A DNA stretch of 7,403 nt from Caldisericaceae bacterium (GCA_021160885.1 JAGHBR010000159.1:1-7403); one strand, 5' to 3'. Counted from the stretch's first letter, positions 1 to 6,743 are shown. Translations and numbers: made by a program. Notes: generated from the letters alone by a model not told the origin.

Positions 1-59
1 GGGTGTAAAGGTTGAAGGTAAAGGCTGCCTTGGAGTTGTTAAAAAACCCATCCCTCTAA

Positions 60-89
60 CTCCCTTCCCTTTTACAAAAGGGAAGGGAG
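60..89. repeat. 30-base perfect palindrome, REP-like; possible weak terminator of the operon
   Basis: CTCCCTTCCCTTTT pairs perfectly with AAAAGGGAAGGGAG around a two-base AC centre (14 base pairs; about 12 usable with a realistic loop). In the direction of the operon (minus strand) a T6 run at 47-42 follows, but 12 bases beyond the stem, too far for a standard intrinsic terminator. It lies about 370 bases past the last stop codon. A REP-type dispersed intergenic palindrome is the more likely reading; a role in protecting or ending the transcript is possible. Confidence 0.6.
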
Positions 90-217
90 AACCGCAACTT
101 TGATCTTCTGGGATTGGGCTTAGACTTTGGAACAGATTCTCTTCTCTGCTGGCAGGACACTAATGATTTGGAATACTTCAGCCGTGTAGCGAATGCTTTA
201 GTTGAATGGAGGCAAAA

Positions 218-242
218 AGTTAAGGGTGTAAGAGTTAAGGGT
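218..242. repeat. Short direct repeat AGTTAAGGGT, 15-base period
   Basis: AGTTAAGGGT occurs at 218-227 and again at 233-242. The unit GGGTGTAA at 224-231 also occurs at 1-8, followed in both places by a similar AGGTT/AGTT-AAGG sequence, so the first 240 bases may be flanked by degenerate copies of one motif. Confidence 0.4.
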
Positions 243-360
243 CGATGAAATTTTGTAGTGTATCGACTGTGCCGATGCAAAAACTCGGGATCACATCTAT
301 TTTGGACAAAAGTGACATGCCCTCTATTTGATTTCCCAGTAACCAGAAAGGTGGGAAGAG

Positions 361-395
361 ATTTCGTATTTCGAAATTCGTGCTTCGAATTTTTT
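361..395. repeat. AT-rich TTCG-type palindromic stretch (possible dispersed repeat)
   Basis: Contains a 10-bp palindrome ATTTCGAAAT (368-377) and a hairpin AAATTCG-TGCTT-CGAATTT (374-392) followed on the plus strand by TTT. In the operon direction no T-run follows, so it is not a terminator for the efflux genes. It resembles the ATTCGTAATTCGTAATTTTT arm at 4531-4550, and both are preceded by CCAGTAACC (336-344 and 4517-4525). Confidence 0.45.
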
Positions 396-460
396 AACCT
401 TCAGGATGGATCAAAACTTAGATTGGTTTAAATATGAATAACACCTACTTTCCCCTGCGT

Positions 461-1585
461 TTATCCTAATCGTTTTTGAAAACGCAGGCTGGCCAGGATA
501 AACATGCTCAGGCCAAAAAGCGTCATGGCGCCGGCCTGTTGCCACAAAAATTTCAACGGCGTGCCTTTCAGGTAAATTTCACGCACAATGACCATAAAGT
601 AACGCACCGGATTCAGATAAGTAATGGCCTGAATGGCCGGAGGCATATTCTCAATGGGAATGAAAAATCCTGAAAGAAGTAAAGAAAAAACCATAAAAAA
701 CCAGGCTAAAAACATGGCCTGTTGTTGGGTATGCGCAATGGTCGAAATAAATATGCCAAGCGACAGCCCGCTTAAAGCAAACAAAAGGGCTAAGAATTCA
801 AGTTCAAGTAAACTGCCCGCCATCCAAAGGCCGAAAATTAAGCGGGCTGCAACCATGCCCACGTTAAACAATAGCATCACAATGAGCGTAAGTGGAATGA
901 TTTTGCCGCCTAACAATTCCCAGTTGCGAATGGGCGTAACCATCAACTGTTCCAGAGTGCCAATCTCTTTTTCGCGTACAATGGACATGCCGGTTAAAAA
1001 AGCGGTGATGATCATGATCAGCAGGGCCAAAATGCCGGGTACAATGTTGTAAACGCTTTCCAGATCCGGGTTGTAAAGCATTCTCGTTTCCGGTTCAACT
1101 AAATGAATGTTGATCAGTTGTTCGGGGGAGATGTTCATTTGCGGTAGCCAGGCGATTTGTAATTTTTGCGCTAACAGAGCGATGTAACCGGCGATCACGC
1201 CCGCCGAATTGCCATCAACGCCGTCAATTATGGCCAAAATCTGGGGGAATTGGTTACTCTTCAGATCCCTTTCAAAATGGGGCGGAATAATCAAAGCCAG
1301 TTGTGCTCTGCCTTCTTTAATCCAGATACGTGCGCTGCCCATATCGGGCAATCGGCCCAGATAGTTAAACTGTTCAGAGTTTTGCAAAACATCTTCAATG
1401 CGCCTGCTGAAAGAGGAGCGGTCTTCGTTAACCAGAACCGTGGGGACGTTCTTCACGTCGGTGGTTACGGCAAAGCCAATCACTACCAGTTGTAAAATCG
1501 GTACGACGAAAATAATTCCGATGTACGTTTTTTCGCGTGCAATCTGTCTGAATTCTTTTTGAATCAGATAAAGTAAACGCTGCAT
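461..1585 (-). CDS. ybhR: ABC-2 type transporter permease 2 (YbhR-like)
   Basis: A 374-residue inner-membrane permease, paralogous to permease 1. It has the N-terminal coupling helix (LIQKEFRQIARE), membrane helix 1 at about 21-42, an extracytoplasmic domain to about 178 with DGVDGNSAGVIAGY (121-134, matching the corresponding DASDPNAANF block of permease 1), then five more helices. The family motif VREKEIGTLEQLMVTP (203-218) follows helix 2. TQQQAMFLAWFFM, LLLSGFFIPIENMP and LNPVRYFMVIVREIYLKGT are typical of the YbhR side of these pairs. The start is well set: GGAG, five bases, ATG, with only two bases after the permease 1 stop. It is the last gene of the cluster; no convincing terminator follows within 370 bases. 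The YbhR assignment is by remembered similarity and gene order; substrate unknown. Confidence 0.92.
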   Translation of the reverse strand: MQRLLYLIQKEFRQIAREKTYIGIIFVVPILQLVVIGFAVTTDVKNVPTVLVNEDRSSFSRRIEDVLQNSEQFNYLGRLPDMGSARIWIKEGRAQLALIIPPHFERDLKSNQFPQILAIIDGVDGNSAGVIAGYIALLAQKLQIAWLPQMNISPEQLINIHLVEPETRMLYNPDLESVYNIVPGILALLIMIITAFLTGMSIVREKEIGTLEQLMVTPIRNWELLGGKIIPLTLIVMLLFNVGMVAARLIFGLWMAGSLLELEFLALLFALSGLSLGIFISTIAHTQQQAMFLAWFFMVFSLLLSGFFIPIENMPPAIQAITYLNPVRYFMVIVREIYLKGTPLKFLWQQAGAMTLFGLSMFILASLRFQKRLG

Positions 1586-1587
1586 GA

Positions 1588-2691
1588 TTACTCCAAACTA
1601 ACTTTAAATTTTTTAATGCTCAAACCAATCATCAGGGCCGATAAAAGCGTCAGGTAAAGAATGGGCGCTTTTAATTCCCAGAGTCCAATACCTTTGAGTA
1701 GAATGCCGCGAATGATTTTCAAGAAGTGCGTTGCCGGAATAATTTGGCTGATGTACTGAAAAATAACGGGCATACTGGGCACGGGAAAAATAAAGCCGCT
1801 CAACAAAATGGTGGGCAAAATGGTCATCAACAGGGCAATCAGCATGGCCGTGCGTTGTGAATCGGTTATGGTTGAAACAAACAGCCCAAAGCTCAAACCT
1901 GTTAAAAGGTAAAGGATTAGGGTGGCCAACAGCAGCAGAATGGAACCATGCACAGGCACCTGAAACCAGAAATGTCCAATCAGCAAAATGATGACGCTGT
2001 CCACAAAGCCTAAAATGATGTAGGGAATGACTTTGCCCAAAATGATCTGGTAAGCATGCACTGGACTGACTAAAATCTGTTCAAAGGTTCCGCGTTCTTT
2101 TTCGCGAACAATGGCAATGCTGGTAAGCAATGCGCTGATCAGCAGCACAATGATGGCGATTAATCCTGGCACAAAAAAGTATTCTGATTTTAAATTCGGG
2201 TTAAACAAAAAGCGCGGCACGATTTCAAAGGGAAATTTGAATTGCGGATTATTTTCGGCATTGAACAGAGCTGAAATTTTCTGGAAGTAATTCTGAATGA
2301 AATTGGCGGCATTGGGATCGCTGGCGTCAATCAATAGCTGGACCGGAGTAAAACGTTCGCCGGTCAATGAAAGACTGAAGTCGGCCGGAATAACCATAAT
2401 ACAGCGTACCTGTCGTTTTTGCAATAAAGATTCGAATTGGCTCTCCGGAGGATCGTAGGCCTTAATGACAAAAAAGTCGCTGCTCTGCAGATGGCTGAGT
2501 AACTGCCGGCTTTGCGGGGTTCGGGCGTGGTCCACAACGGCCACTTCAATGTGGCGCATTTCCAGGGTGATGGCGTAGCCAAACATGATGAGCATGATGA
2601 TCGGCATGATGAAAATGATGATCAAGGTCTGGTAATCGCGCAATATGTGCAAAAATTCCTTTCGGACAATGCTTTTAAAAGTTCTGTTCAT
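1588..2691 (-). CDS. ybhS: ABC-2 type transporter permease 1 (YbhS-like)
   Basis: A 367-residue inner-membrane permease. I start it at 2691, where the ATG overlaps the ATPase 2 stop as ATGA and GGAG lies ten bases upstream; the longer open frame from 2820 adds 43 basic, non-membrane residues that only shadow ATPase 2. Layout: a cytoplasmic coupling helix (VRKEFLHILRD), membrane helix 1 at about 22-43, a large extracytoplasmic domain to about 170 including DASDPNAANFIQNY (122-135), then five further helices at about 171-193, 222-243, 250-275, 281-303 and 343-360. The family motif VREKERGTFEQILVSP (195-210) follows helix 2. DASDPNAANF and ILLSGFIFPVPSMP closely resemble E. coli YbhS as I recall it. 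It should pair with the next permease and the two ATPases. Confidence 0.92.
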   Translation of the reverse strand: MNRTFKSIVRKEFLHILRDYQTLIIIFIMPIIMLIMFGYAITLEMRHIEVAVVDHARTPQSRQLLSHLQSSDFFVIKAYDPPESQFESLLQKRQVRCIMVIPADFSLSLTGERFTPVQLLIDASDPNAANFIQNYFQKISALFNAENNPQFKFPFEIVPRFLFNPNLKSEYFFVPGLIAIIVLLISALLTSIAIVREKERGTFEQILVSPVHAYQIILGKVIPYIILGFVDSVIILLIGHFWFQVPVHGSILLLLATLILYLLTGLSFGLFVSTITDSQRTAMLIALLMTILPTILLSGFIFPVPSMPVIFQYISQIIPATHFLKIIRGILLKGIGLWELKAPILYLTLLSALMIGLSIKKFKVSLE

Positions 2692-3425
2692 TGGGCTATT
2701 TCTCCGATTGCTTTTAGGAACACTTGCTGCATGGTGGATGCCTGATATTTTGTTTTGAGTTTTTGCGGTTCGTCCAGCTCGATGATTTTTCCGTTTTGCA
2801 TGATGGAAATGCGCTGGCAATATTCGGCTTCGTCCATGAAATGGGTGGTGACAAAAATAGTTTTACCGCGGGCGGCCAGTTCGTAAATCAATAGCCAGAA
2901 CTGGCGACGTGATTCAGGATCGACGCCACTGGTTGGTTCGTCTAAAAAGATGATTTCCGGATCGTGTAACAAGGCTGTGCTTAAGGCCATGCGTTGTTTG
3001 AGGCCCAATGGCAACTGAGCCGTTAGGGTGTCAGCGCGGTCAGTCAAATGGAGATAATCAAGCAACTCATCGGTTTTCTGGCGAATCTGTTTGCGCTTTA
3101 AGCCGTAAATCCCGCCGTAAAATTCGATGTTTTCGCGTACGGTTAAATCTTCGTACAAACTGAAGCGTTGACTCATGTAGCCGATGTTTTGCTTGATTAA
3201 ATCGGGCTGGCTGTAAACGTCAAAGCCGCCAACAGTGGCCTGGCCAGAGGTAGGCAAAAGCAGCCCGCAAAGCATGCGAATGGTAGTGGTTTTACCTGCT
3301 CCGTTGGCGCCCAAAAAGCCAAAAATTTCGCCTTTTTTAACTTTAAATGAAACATGATCTACGGCCGTGAAATCGCCAAACTTACGCGTCAGATCTTTGA
3401 CCTGTACTGCCCAGGGTTCGCTCAT
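2688..3425 (-). CDS. ABC transporter ATPase 2 (like the C-terminal half of YbhF), degenerate signature motif
   Basis: A 245-residue nucleotide-binding subunit. Walker A is GANGAGKTT (39-47), the Q-loop Gln86 lies in MSQRFSLYEDLTV, Walker B is EIIFLDE (157-163) with catalytic Glu163, the D-loop is SGVDP (166-170), and the switch histidine is present as His195 in TTHFMDEAE. The signature motif is LPLGLKQR (138-145) where LSGGQ/M is expected: the Ser and the first Gly are gone. As I remember it, E. coli YbhF has a similar LPLG motif in its second half, so this looks inherited rather than a sequencing error. The end (TMQQVFLKA, 231-239) matches the terminal motif of ATPase 1. GAGGT precedes the ATG by six bases, and the gene has ATGA overlaps at both ends, with ATPase 1 and permease 1, implying coupled translation of the transporter core. 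Confidence 0.94.
   Translation of the reverse strand: MSEPWAVQVKDLTRKFGDFTAVDHVSFKVKKGEIFGFLGANGAGKTTTIRMLCGLLLPTSGQATVGGFDVYSQPDLIKQNIGYMSQRFSLYEDLTVRENIEFYGGIYGLKRKQIRQKTDELLDYLHLTDRADTLTAQLPLGLKQRMALSTALLHDPEIIFLDEPTSGVDPESRRQFWLLIYELAARGKTIFVTTHFMDEAEYCQRISIMQNGKIIELDEPQKLKTKYQASTMQQVFLKAIGEIAQ
2702..2705 (-). promoter_or_regulatory. Ribosome binding site (GGAG) supporting the permease 1 start
   Basis: The minus strand reads GGAG ten bases before the ATG at 2691. The spacing is a little long, but together with the ATGA overlap it supports the 367-residue form over the 410-residue one. Confidence 0.5.
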
Positions 3426-4348
3426 GCTGGCACCTCGCGTTGATGGATTAGCTCCAGAAAGGTATCTTCAATATCCGGCTGAATGGGTTGAATGTCGTGG
3501 AATTCGATTTGCCGGTCAAGCAAAGTCTTTTTGATTTGTTCCAGGCCTAATTGCTTGCGGTCGATTAAATGCACACCATTGCCAAACAGATTGCAATCCT
3601 GCGCCGGAAAGACGGTTTGCAATTGCAGGTACAATTGATGCGCATTGTTGGTTGTGATCAGATAAATCAGGCGCTTTAAAGATTGCGTTAAATCCGTGGG
3701 CTTTCCACTGGCCAGAATTTTTCCTTTGAAAATCAGCCCGACCTGATCGCAGAGTTCGGCTTCGTCCATGTAAGCCGTACTGACCAGAATGGATTTCCCT
3801 TCGCTGGCCAGTTGTTTTAGAATGTCCCATAATTCCGCACGCGAAACCGGATCGACGCCATAGGTTGGTTCATCCAGAACCATTACGCCGGGTTCGTGCA
3901 TTAACATGCAGGAAAGAGCCAGTTTTTGTTTCATACCGCCGGAAAGGGCATCCGCCCGGCGGTTTTTGAAGGGCCCCAGTCGCGAAAACTGGTAAAGTTT
4001 TTCCATGCGTTTAGTTTGCACTGCTTGCGGTACGTCGAACAGATCGCCAAAAAAACGCAGATTTTCTTCAACCGTTAAATCCGGGTACAGGCTAAAGCGC
4101 TGAGGCATGTAGCCGACATTGGCCCGCACAAAGCCGATGTTATTTTTGGTTGGTTTCCCTAAAAAGTAGATTTCGCCCTCATCGGCATTGAGCAAGGTGA
4201 CCACAATGCGCATCAGGGTCGTTTTACCGGCGCCGTCCGGGCCGATCAGACCGTAAATCTGGCCTTTTTCTACCTGAAGATTTACGCCACGTAGCGCCTG
4301 TACATTATCAAACGATTTTTTAATGTTTTCTACTGTTAACGGAACCAT
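3422..4348 (-). CDS. ABC transporter ATPase 1 (like the N-terminal half of YbhF), altered H-loop
   Basis: A 308-residue nucleotide-binding subunit of an ABC-2 type exporter. Motifs in order: Walker A GPDGAGKTT (36-44), Q-loop Gln83 within MPQRFSLY, signature LSGGM (135-139), Walker B VMVLDE (155-160) with catalytic Glu160, and D-loop GVDP (164-167). The switch position reads STAYMDEAE, so the usual histidine is Ala192. A C-terminal extension of about 95 residues follows, ending in IEDTFLEL (293-300), a motif seen at the end of many ABC-2 exporter ATPases. AAGG lies eight bases before the ATG. Its stop overlaps the start of ATPase 2 as ATGA. The shared QRFSLY-x-DLTV-x-EN block shows the two ATPases are paralogues; together (308 + 245) they approach the length of the fused E. 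coli YbhF. The substrate cannot be read from the sequence. Confidence 0.94.
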   Translation of the reverse strand: MVPLTVENIKKSFDNVQALRGVNLQVEKGQIYGLIGPDGAGKTTLMRIVVTLLNADEGEIYFLGKPTKNNIGFVRANVGYMPQRFSLYPDLTVEENLRFFGDLFDVPQAVQTKRMEKLYQFSRLGPFKNRRADALSGGMKQKLALSCMLMHEPGVMVLDEPTYGVDPVSRAELWDILKQLASEGKSILVSTAYMDEAELCDQVGLIFKGKILASGKPTDLTQSLKRLIYLITTNNAHQLYLQLQTVFPAQDCNLFGNGVHLIDRKQLGLEQIKKTLLDRQIEFHDIQPIQPDIEDTFLELIHQREVPA

Positions 4349-4379
4349 GCAATAAACCTTTTTACGTAATCACTTAAAT

Positions 4380-4549
4380 AAAATTACGAATTACGAGTTG
4401 TCTTACTGCGGATGTCCTTTTTACCAAACAGGCATGACTGCAAAGCACGGAATTCTCCCTAAGCTTAGAGAAAGAGAAAATCCTGCTTGTGAAAAGAACT
4501 TTTAAAACAATAGTCACCAGTAACCTCGTCATTCGTAATTCGTAATTTT
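4380..4549. repeat. Intergenic element bounded by a 17-bp perfect inverted repeat
   Basis: Bases 4380-4396 (AAAATTACGAATTACGA) are the exact reverse complement of 4533-4549, with 136 bases between. The right arm is a tandem of TTCGTAA. It fills most of the 209-base gap (4349-4557) between adaptor and ATPase 1, the only sizeable gap inside the cluster. No gene is seen inside; there is a 10-bp palindrome at 4459-4468 (CTAAGCTTAG). A TTAA lies near each edge (4374-4377 and 4549-4552), but in such AT-rich DNA this is weak evidence of a target duplication. It may be a small non-autonomous mobile element or a dispersed intergenic repeat; in RNA the ends could pair. I see no clear promoter or terminator in the gap. 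Confidence 0.6.
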
Positions 4550-4557
4550 TAATTTTC

Positions 4558-5439
4558 TTAAAGTTTTACTTCAACCGGCATGCCGATTTTGAGCTTTTGT
4601 TCGGGGTTGGGCACTTCGATCTTGACGGCGTAAACCAGCGAAGTGCGCGTCTCTTCGGTTAAAATGGTCTTGGGCGTAAATTCGGCTTCGCTGGCAATCC
4701 AGACGATTTTGCCTTTAAAAGTTTTATCCAGGCCATCCACTTTGATGGTGGCCGGATCACCTAATTTGATCTGGTTTAAACGCGTCAGCGGAACGTAAAT
4801 CGTGGCCTTCAAGGTATTCAAATCGGCCACTTCCAGCAGCGGGCTGCCTGGCGCCGCGCTCTCGTGCAAATCGACAAAACGATTGATGACCAGACCGTCA
4901 ATCGGCGCGGTTACGCGGGCATCTTTTAAATTCAAGCGCGTAATGTCAATAGCAGCCTGCAGTTGCTCCAGTTTACTGGCAATGATTTTTTTATTGGTAT
5001 GCGCCTCGTCCAACTGCGCGCGCAGCACATCAACCTGGGTTTGCAATTGATCGACCTGTTGTTGCGTGGCGGCCTCTTGTTTAAGCATGGCCAGGGTTTT
5101 GTCCAGCGTCTGTTTGGTGAATTTTAACTGGCTCTGTAGCTGACGTTCCTTGCTGGACAGAATCTGAAAATTAGTTTGAATTTCGTTTAACTGAGCCTGT
5201 TGTTGGCGCAGTTGCAGCTTCAGTCGATCGTCATTTATTTTAACCAGCAACTGGCCTTTTTTGACCGGGTCGCCTTCCTGAACGGTCAAGGTGTCAATGG
5301 TGCCCGCGGTTTTGGCCACCAGACGGATGACGTCAGTGTCCATGCGGCCATTGTAAACAAATTGATCTTCAGTTTTAGAGCAAGCTGCCACTAAAAAGGC
5401 AAAAAGAATAACGGCGAATATTTGGCTTGATGCTTTCAT
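4558..5439 (-). CDS. HlyD-family periplasmic adaptor, predicted lipoprotein (YbhG-like)
   Basis: The membrane-fusion protein that should link the inner-membrane ABC transporter to the TolC channel. I start it at 5439 (293 residues) rather than at the in-frame ATG at 5451, because 5439 gives an ATGA overlap with the channel stop and lies six bases after GGAG, which would be inside the longer reading. The N-terminus is a lipoprotein signal: MKASSQIFAVILFAFLVAAC, lipobox VAAC with Cys20 as the lipidated residue. The first half of the lipoyl-like domain follows (about 38-75, KTAGTIDTLTVQEGDPVKKG), then a long Gln-rich coiled-coil hairpin (about 75-172). The second lipoyl half is about 173-205 (ARVTAPIDGLV), then a beta-barrel and a membrane-proximal end (GMPVEVKL). 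Length and order fit the family. Whether the lipid anchors it in the inner or outer membrane is not determined; Ser follows the Cys. Confidence 0.92.
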   Translation of the reverse strand: MKASSQIFAVILFAFLVAACSKTEDQFVYNGRMDTDVIRLVAKTAGTIDTLTVQEGDPVKKGQLLVKINDDRLKLQLRQQQAQLNEIQTNFQILSSKERQLQSQLKFTKQTLDKTLAMLKQEAATQQQVDQLQTQVDVLRAQLDEAHTNKKIIASKLEQLQAAIDITRLNLKDARVTAPIDGLVINRFVDLHESAAPGSPLLEVADLNTLKATIYVPLTRLNQIKLGDPATIKVDGLDKTFKGKIVWIASEAEFTPKTILTEETRTSLVYAVKIEVPNPEQKLKIGMPVEVKL

Positions 5440-6743
5440 AAGATGCTCCATTGCTTTAATGGTTTACCGCTTAAATAATCAATTTCATTCAGCTTAAGCG
5501 TCATAAGCAGATAATGACGCTTGAGATTGAGTTCGGCTTCGGTAAGTTGTAAATTGGCTTCGTTAAAATCGGTGGCAGAGGCCATACCTTGCTGGTAGCG
5601 AGATTGCACAATTTTCATTTTTTGCTGAGCCACGCTTAAAGCTGTTTGCACGACTTTTTCCTGTTCTTTCAGTGTTTGCCATTCGCGCAGGGCATTTTCA
5701 AACCGTGTTTGCAACTGGTCTTTGACGGCGTCTTTTTGATATTCGATTTTTTTAACTTGCGCGCGGGCGGCCTGCTCATTTAAACGATCGGCCTGCCAGC
5801 TGAACAGATTCCAGCTTAAACTGAGGCCCCAGATACCGTAATCCATCCATTCGCCCTTTACAAAGTCCAGACCGGGCTTGCCGTAGTTGTAACTGGCAAA
5901 GGCGGCCAGGCTGGGCAAATAACGCGCTTTGCTGATTTTTACCATGGTGTGCTGCATTTGCTGCTGCTGATCTAACATTCGGTATGGCGTCATTAACTGG
6001 ACCACGGGCAGCACATTGAGCGCTAACGATTCGGGCTTCTGGAATGGCGGCACCTGTACCTTGCCGCCCACTAACTGGTCAAGCTGTTGTTGGGCCATTT
6101 CCAGATCGCCGCGAGCCGAAATCAACTGCTTGCGAACGTTGAGGCGGGCCAGTTTCAAAGAAAGCGTATCGAGGCCCAGCGCCATGCCCTGTTTGATCAG
6201 CGCCTTTACACGTTTGATCTGTAATTCAATCCGTTTTAACGAAGCCTGCAGCGCTTCTAATTCTAATTGTTTGGCCTGCACCTGGCGGTAAGCGCCGATC
6301 ACTTTAAAGGCGATCTCCTTTTGTTTGTCTTCCAGGCTGATGTTGGCCAGACCGGCTTGCTGATTCATCAACTTAACCTGATTCTTTTGAGCAAAGCCGC
6401 TAAACAGGACATATTTAAGCGTCAGGCCGGATTCGTAAGTGTCGTATTGTCCCAGACTAATATCGGAAGGAAAGCCTGGAATGGGGATTGTTGAAGGGAA
6501 TTGCAATTGCGCTACGTGGGTCACATGGCGGTACGAAGCGTTTAAATCCAGGCTGGGCAACGTTTTGCGAAAGGTAGCTTTGGCTTGCAGTTGGGCGCTT
6601 TGCAAAGCCTGCTGTTGCGCCTGAACCTCTTTGTTTTGCTTTAAAGCGGTTTGTAAAACTTCTGACAATTGCTGGCCGCTTAACTGGCTGTAAAATAATA
6701 CAAACCAGGCGAAGGATAAAATAAAAGCGTTTAAACGGATCAT
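5436..6743 (-). CDS. TolC-family outer-membrane efflux channel
   Basis: A 435-residue outer-membrane factor, close to the usual 420-490. An N-terminal signal peptide covers about residues 1-23 (hydrophobic stretch AFILSFAWFVLFY, likely cleavage near LSG/QQ). Two repeats of the family are visible. The first has the strand-entry motif FRKTLPSLDLNASY (58-71) and long Gln/Lys-rich helices to about 225. The second has ARYLPSLAAFASYNYG (273-288), helices from 315, and the hallmark SRYQQGMASATDFNEANLQL (381-400). Trimers of such proteins form the outer-membrane barrel and periplasmic tunnel of tripartite pumps. A GGGAG ribosome site lies eight bases before the ATG, and the ATG overlaps the repressor stop as ATGA. 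Which pump it serves is inferred from context; an own TolC is absent from the E. coli ybh operon. Confidence 0.93.
   Translation of the reverse strand: MIRLNAFILSFAWFVLFYSQLSGQQLSEVLQTALKQNKEVQAQQQALQSAQLQAKATFRKTLPSLDLNASYRHVTHVAQLQFPSTIPIPGFPSDISLGQYDTYESGLTLKYVLFSGFAQKNQVKLMNQQAGLANISLEDKQKEIAFKVIGAYRQVQAKQLELEALQASLKRIELQIKRVKALIKQGMALGLDTLSLKLARLNVRKQLISARGDLEMAQQQLDQLVGGKVQVPPFQKPESLALNVLPVVQLMTPYRMLDQQQQMQHTMVKISKARYLPSLAAFASYNYGKPGLDFVKGEWMDYGIWGLSLSWNLFSWQADRLNEQAARAQVKKIEYQKDAVKDQLQTRFENALREWQTLKEQEKVVQTALSVAQQKMKIVQSRYQQGMASATDFNEANLQLTEAELNLKRHYLLMTLKLNEIDYLSGKPLKQWSIL
5446..5449 (-). promoter_or_regulatory. Ribosome binding site (GGAG) fixing the adaptor start
   Basis: On the minus strand the sequence reads GGAGCATCTTATG, placing GGAG six bases before the ATG at 5439. 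The alternative ATG at 5451 would put this site just inside the gene and leave no comparable site upstream. It lies within the end of the channel gene. Confidence 0.65.

Larger units (their letters stand above)
1..460. other. Gene-free region downstream of the operon
   Basis: I support no complete gene here. It holds a 30-base perfect palindrome (60-89), a short direct repeat (218-242), a start-less open frame on the plus strand (60-248), and an AT-rich palindromic stretch (361-395) that resembles the inverted-repeat arms of the gap at 4380-4549. Between 249 and 360 I see nothing recognisable. The 74-codon minus-strand frame at 56-280 has a Lys/Arg/Ser-rich, low-information translation and runs through the palindrome, so I do not call it. 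Confidence 0.6.

Noticed and set aside
374..392. Hairpin as a terminator of the efflux operon
   Set aside because: The T-run is on the plus-strand side; in the direction of operon transcription no T-run follows the stem.
476..1495. Plus-strand open frames opposite permease 2
   Set aside because: They are antisense shadows of a well-supported membrane protein; their translations show no recognisable domains and no ribosome sites.
2692..2820. N-terminal extension of permease 1 (43 residues) from an ATG at 2820
   Set aside because: It lies wholly inside ATPase 2, is His/Lys/Arg-rich and unlike permease N-termini; the ATG at 2691 has an ATGA overlap and GGAG upstream, and begins the family sequence.
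3516..3830. 104-codon minus-strand frame within ATPase 1
   Set aside because: Out-of-frame shadow of a gene with all ABC motifs intact; low-information translation.
4459..4468. CTAAGCTTAG palindrome as a regulatory site
   Set aside because: Only 10 bp, no loop for a hairpin, no T-run, and no nearby promoter elements; may be chance.
4350..4557. Internal promoter for the ABC genes
   Set aside because: No -35/-10 pair with good spacing could be picked out of the AT-rich sequence with confidence.
5440..5451. Adaptor start at 5451 (four extra residues)
   Set aside because: It would absorb the GGAG that serves the ATG at 5439 and would break the ATGA junction pattern used elsewhere in the operon.
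6016..6624. Plus-strand frames opposite the TolC-family gene
   Set aside because: Cys/Ser-rich shadow translations without domain sense.
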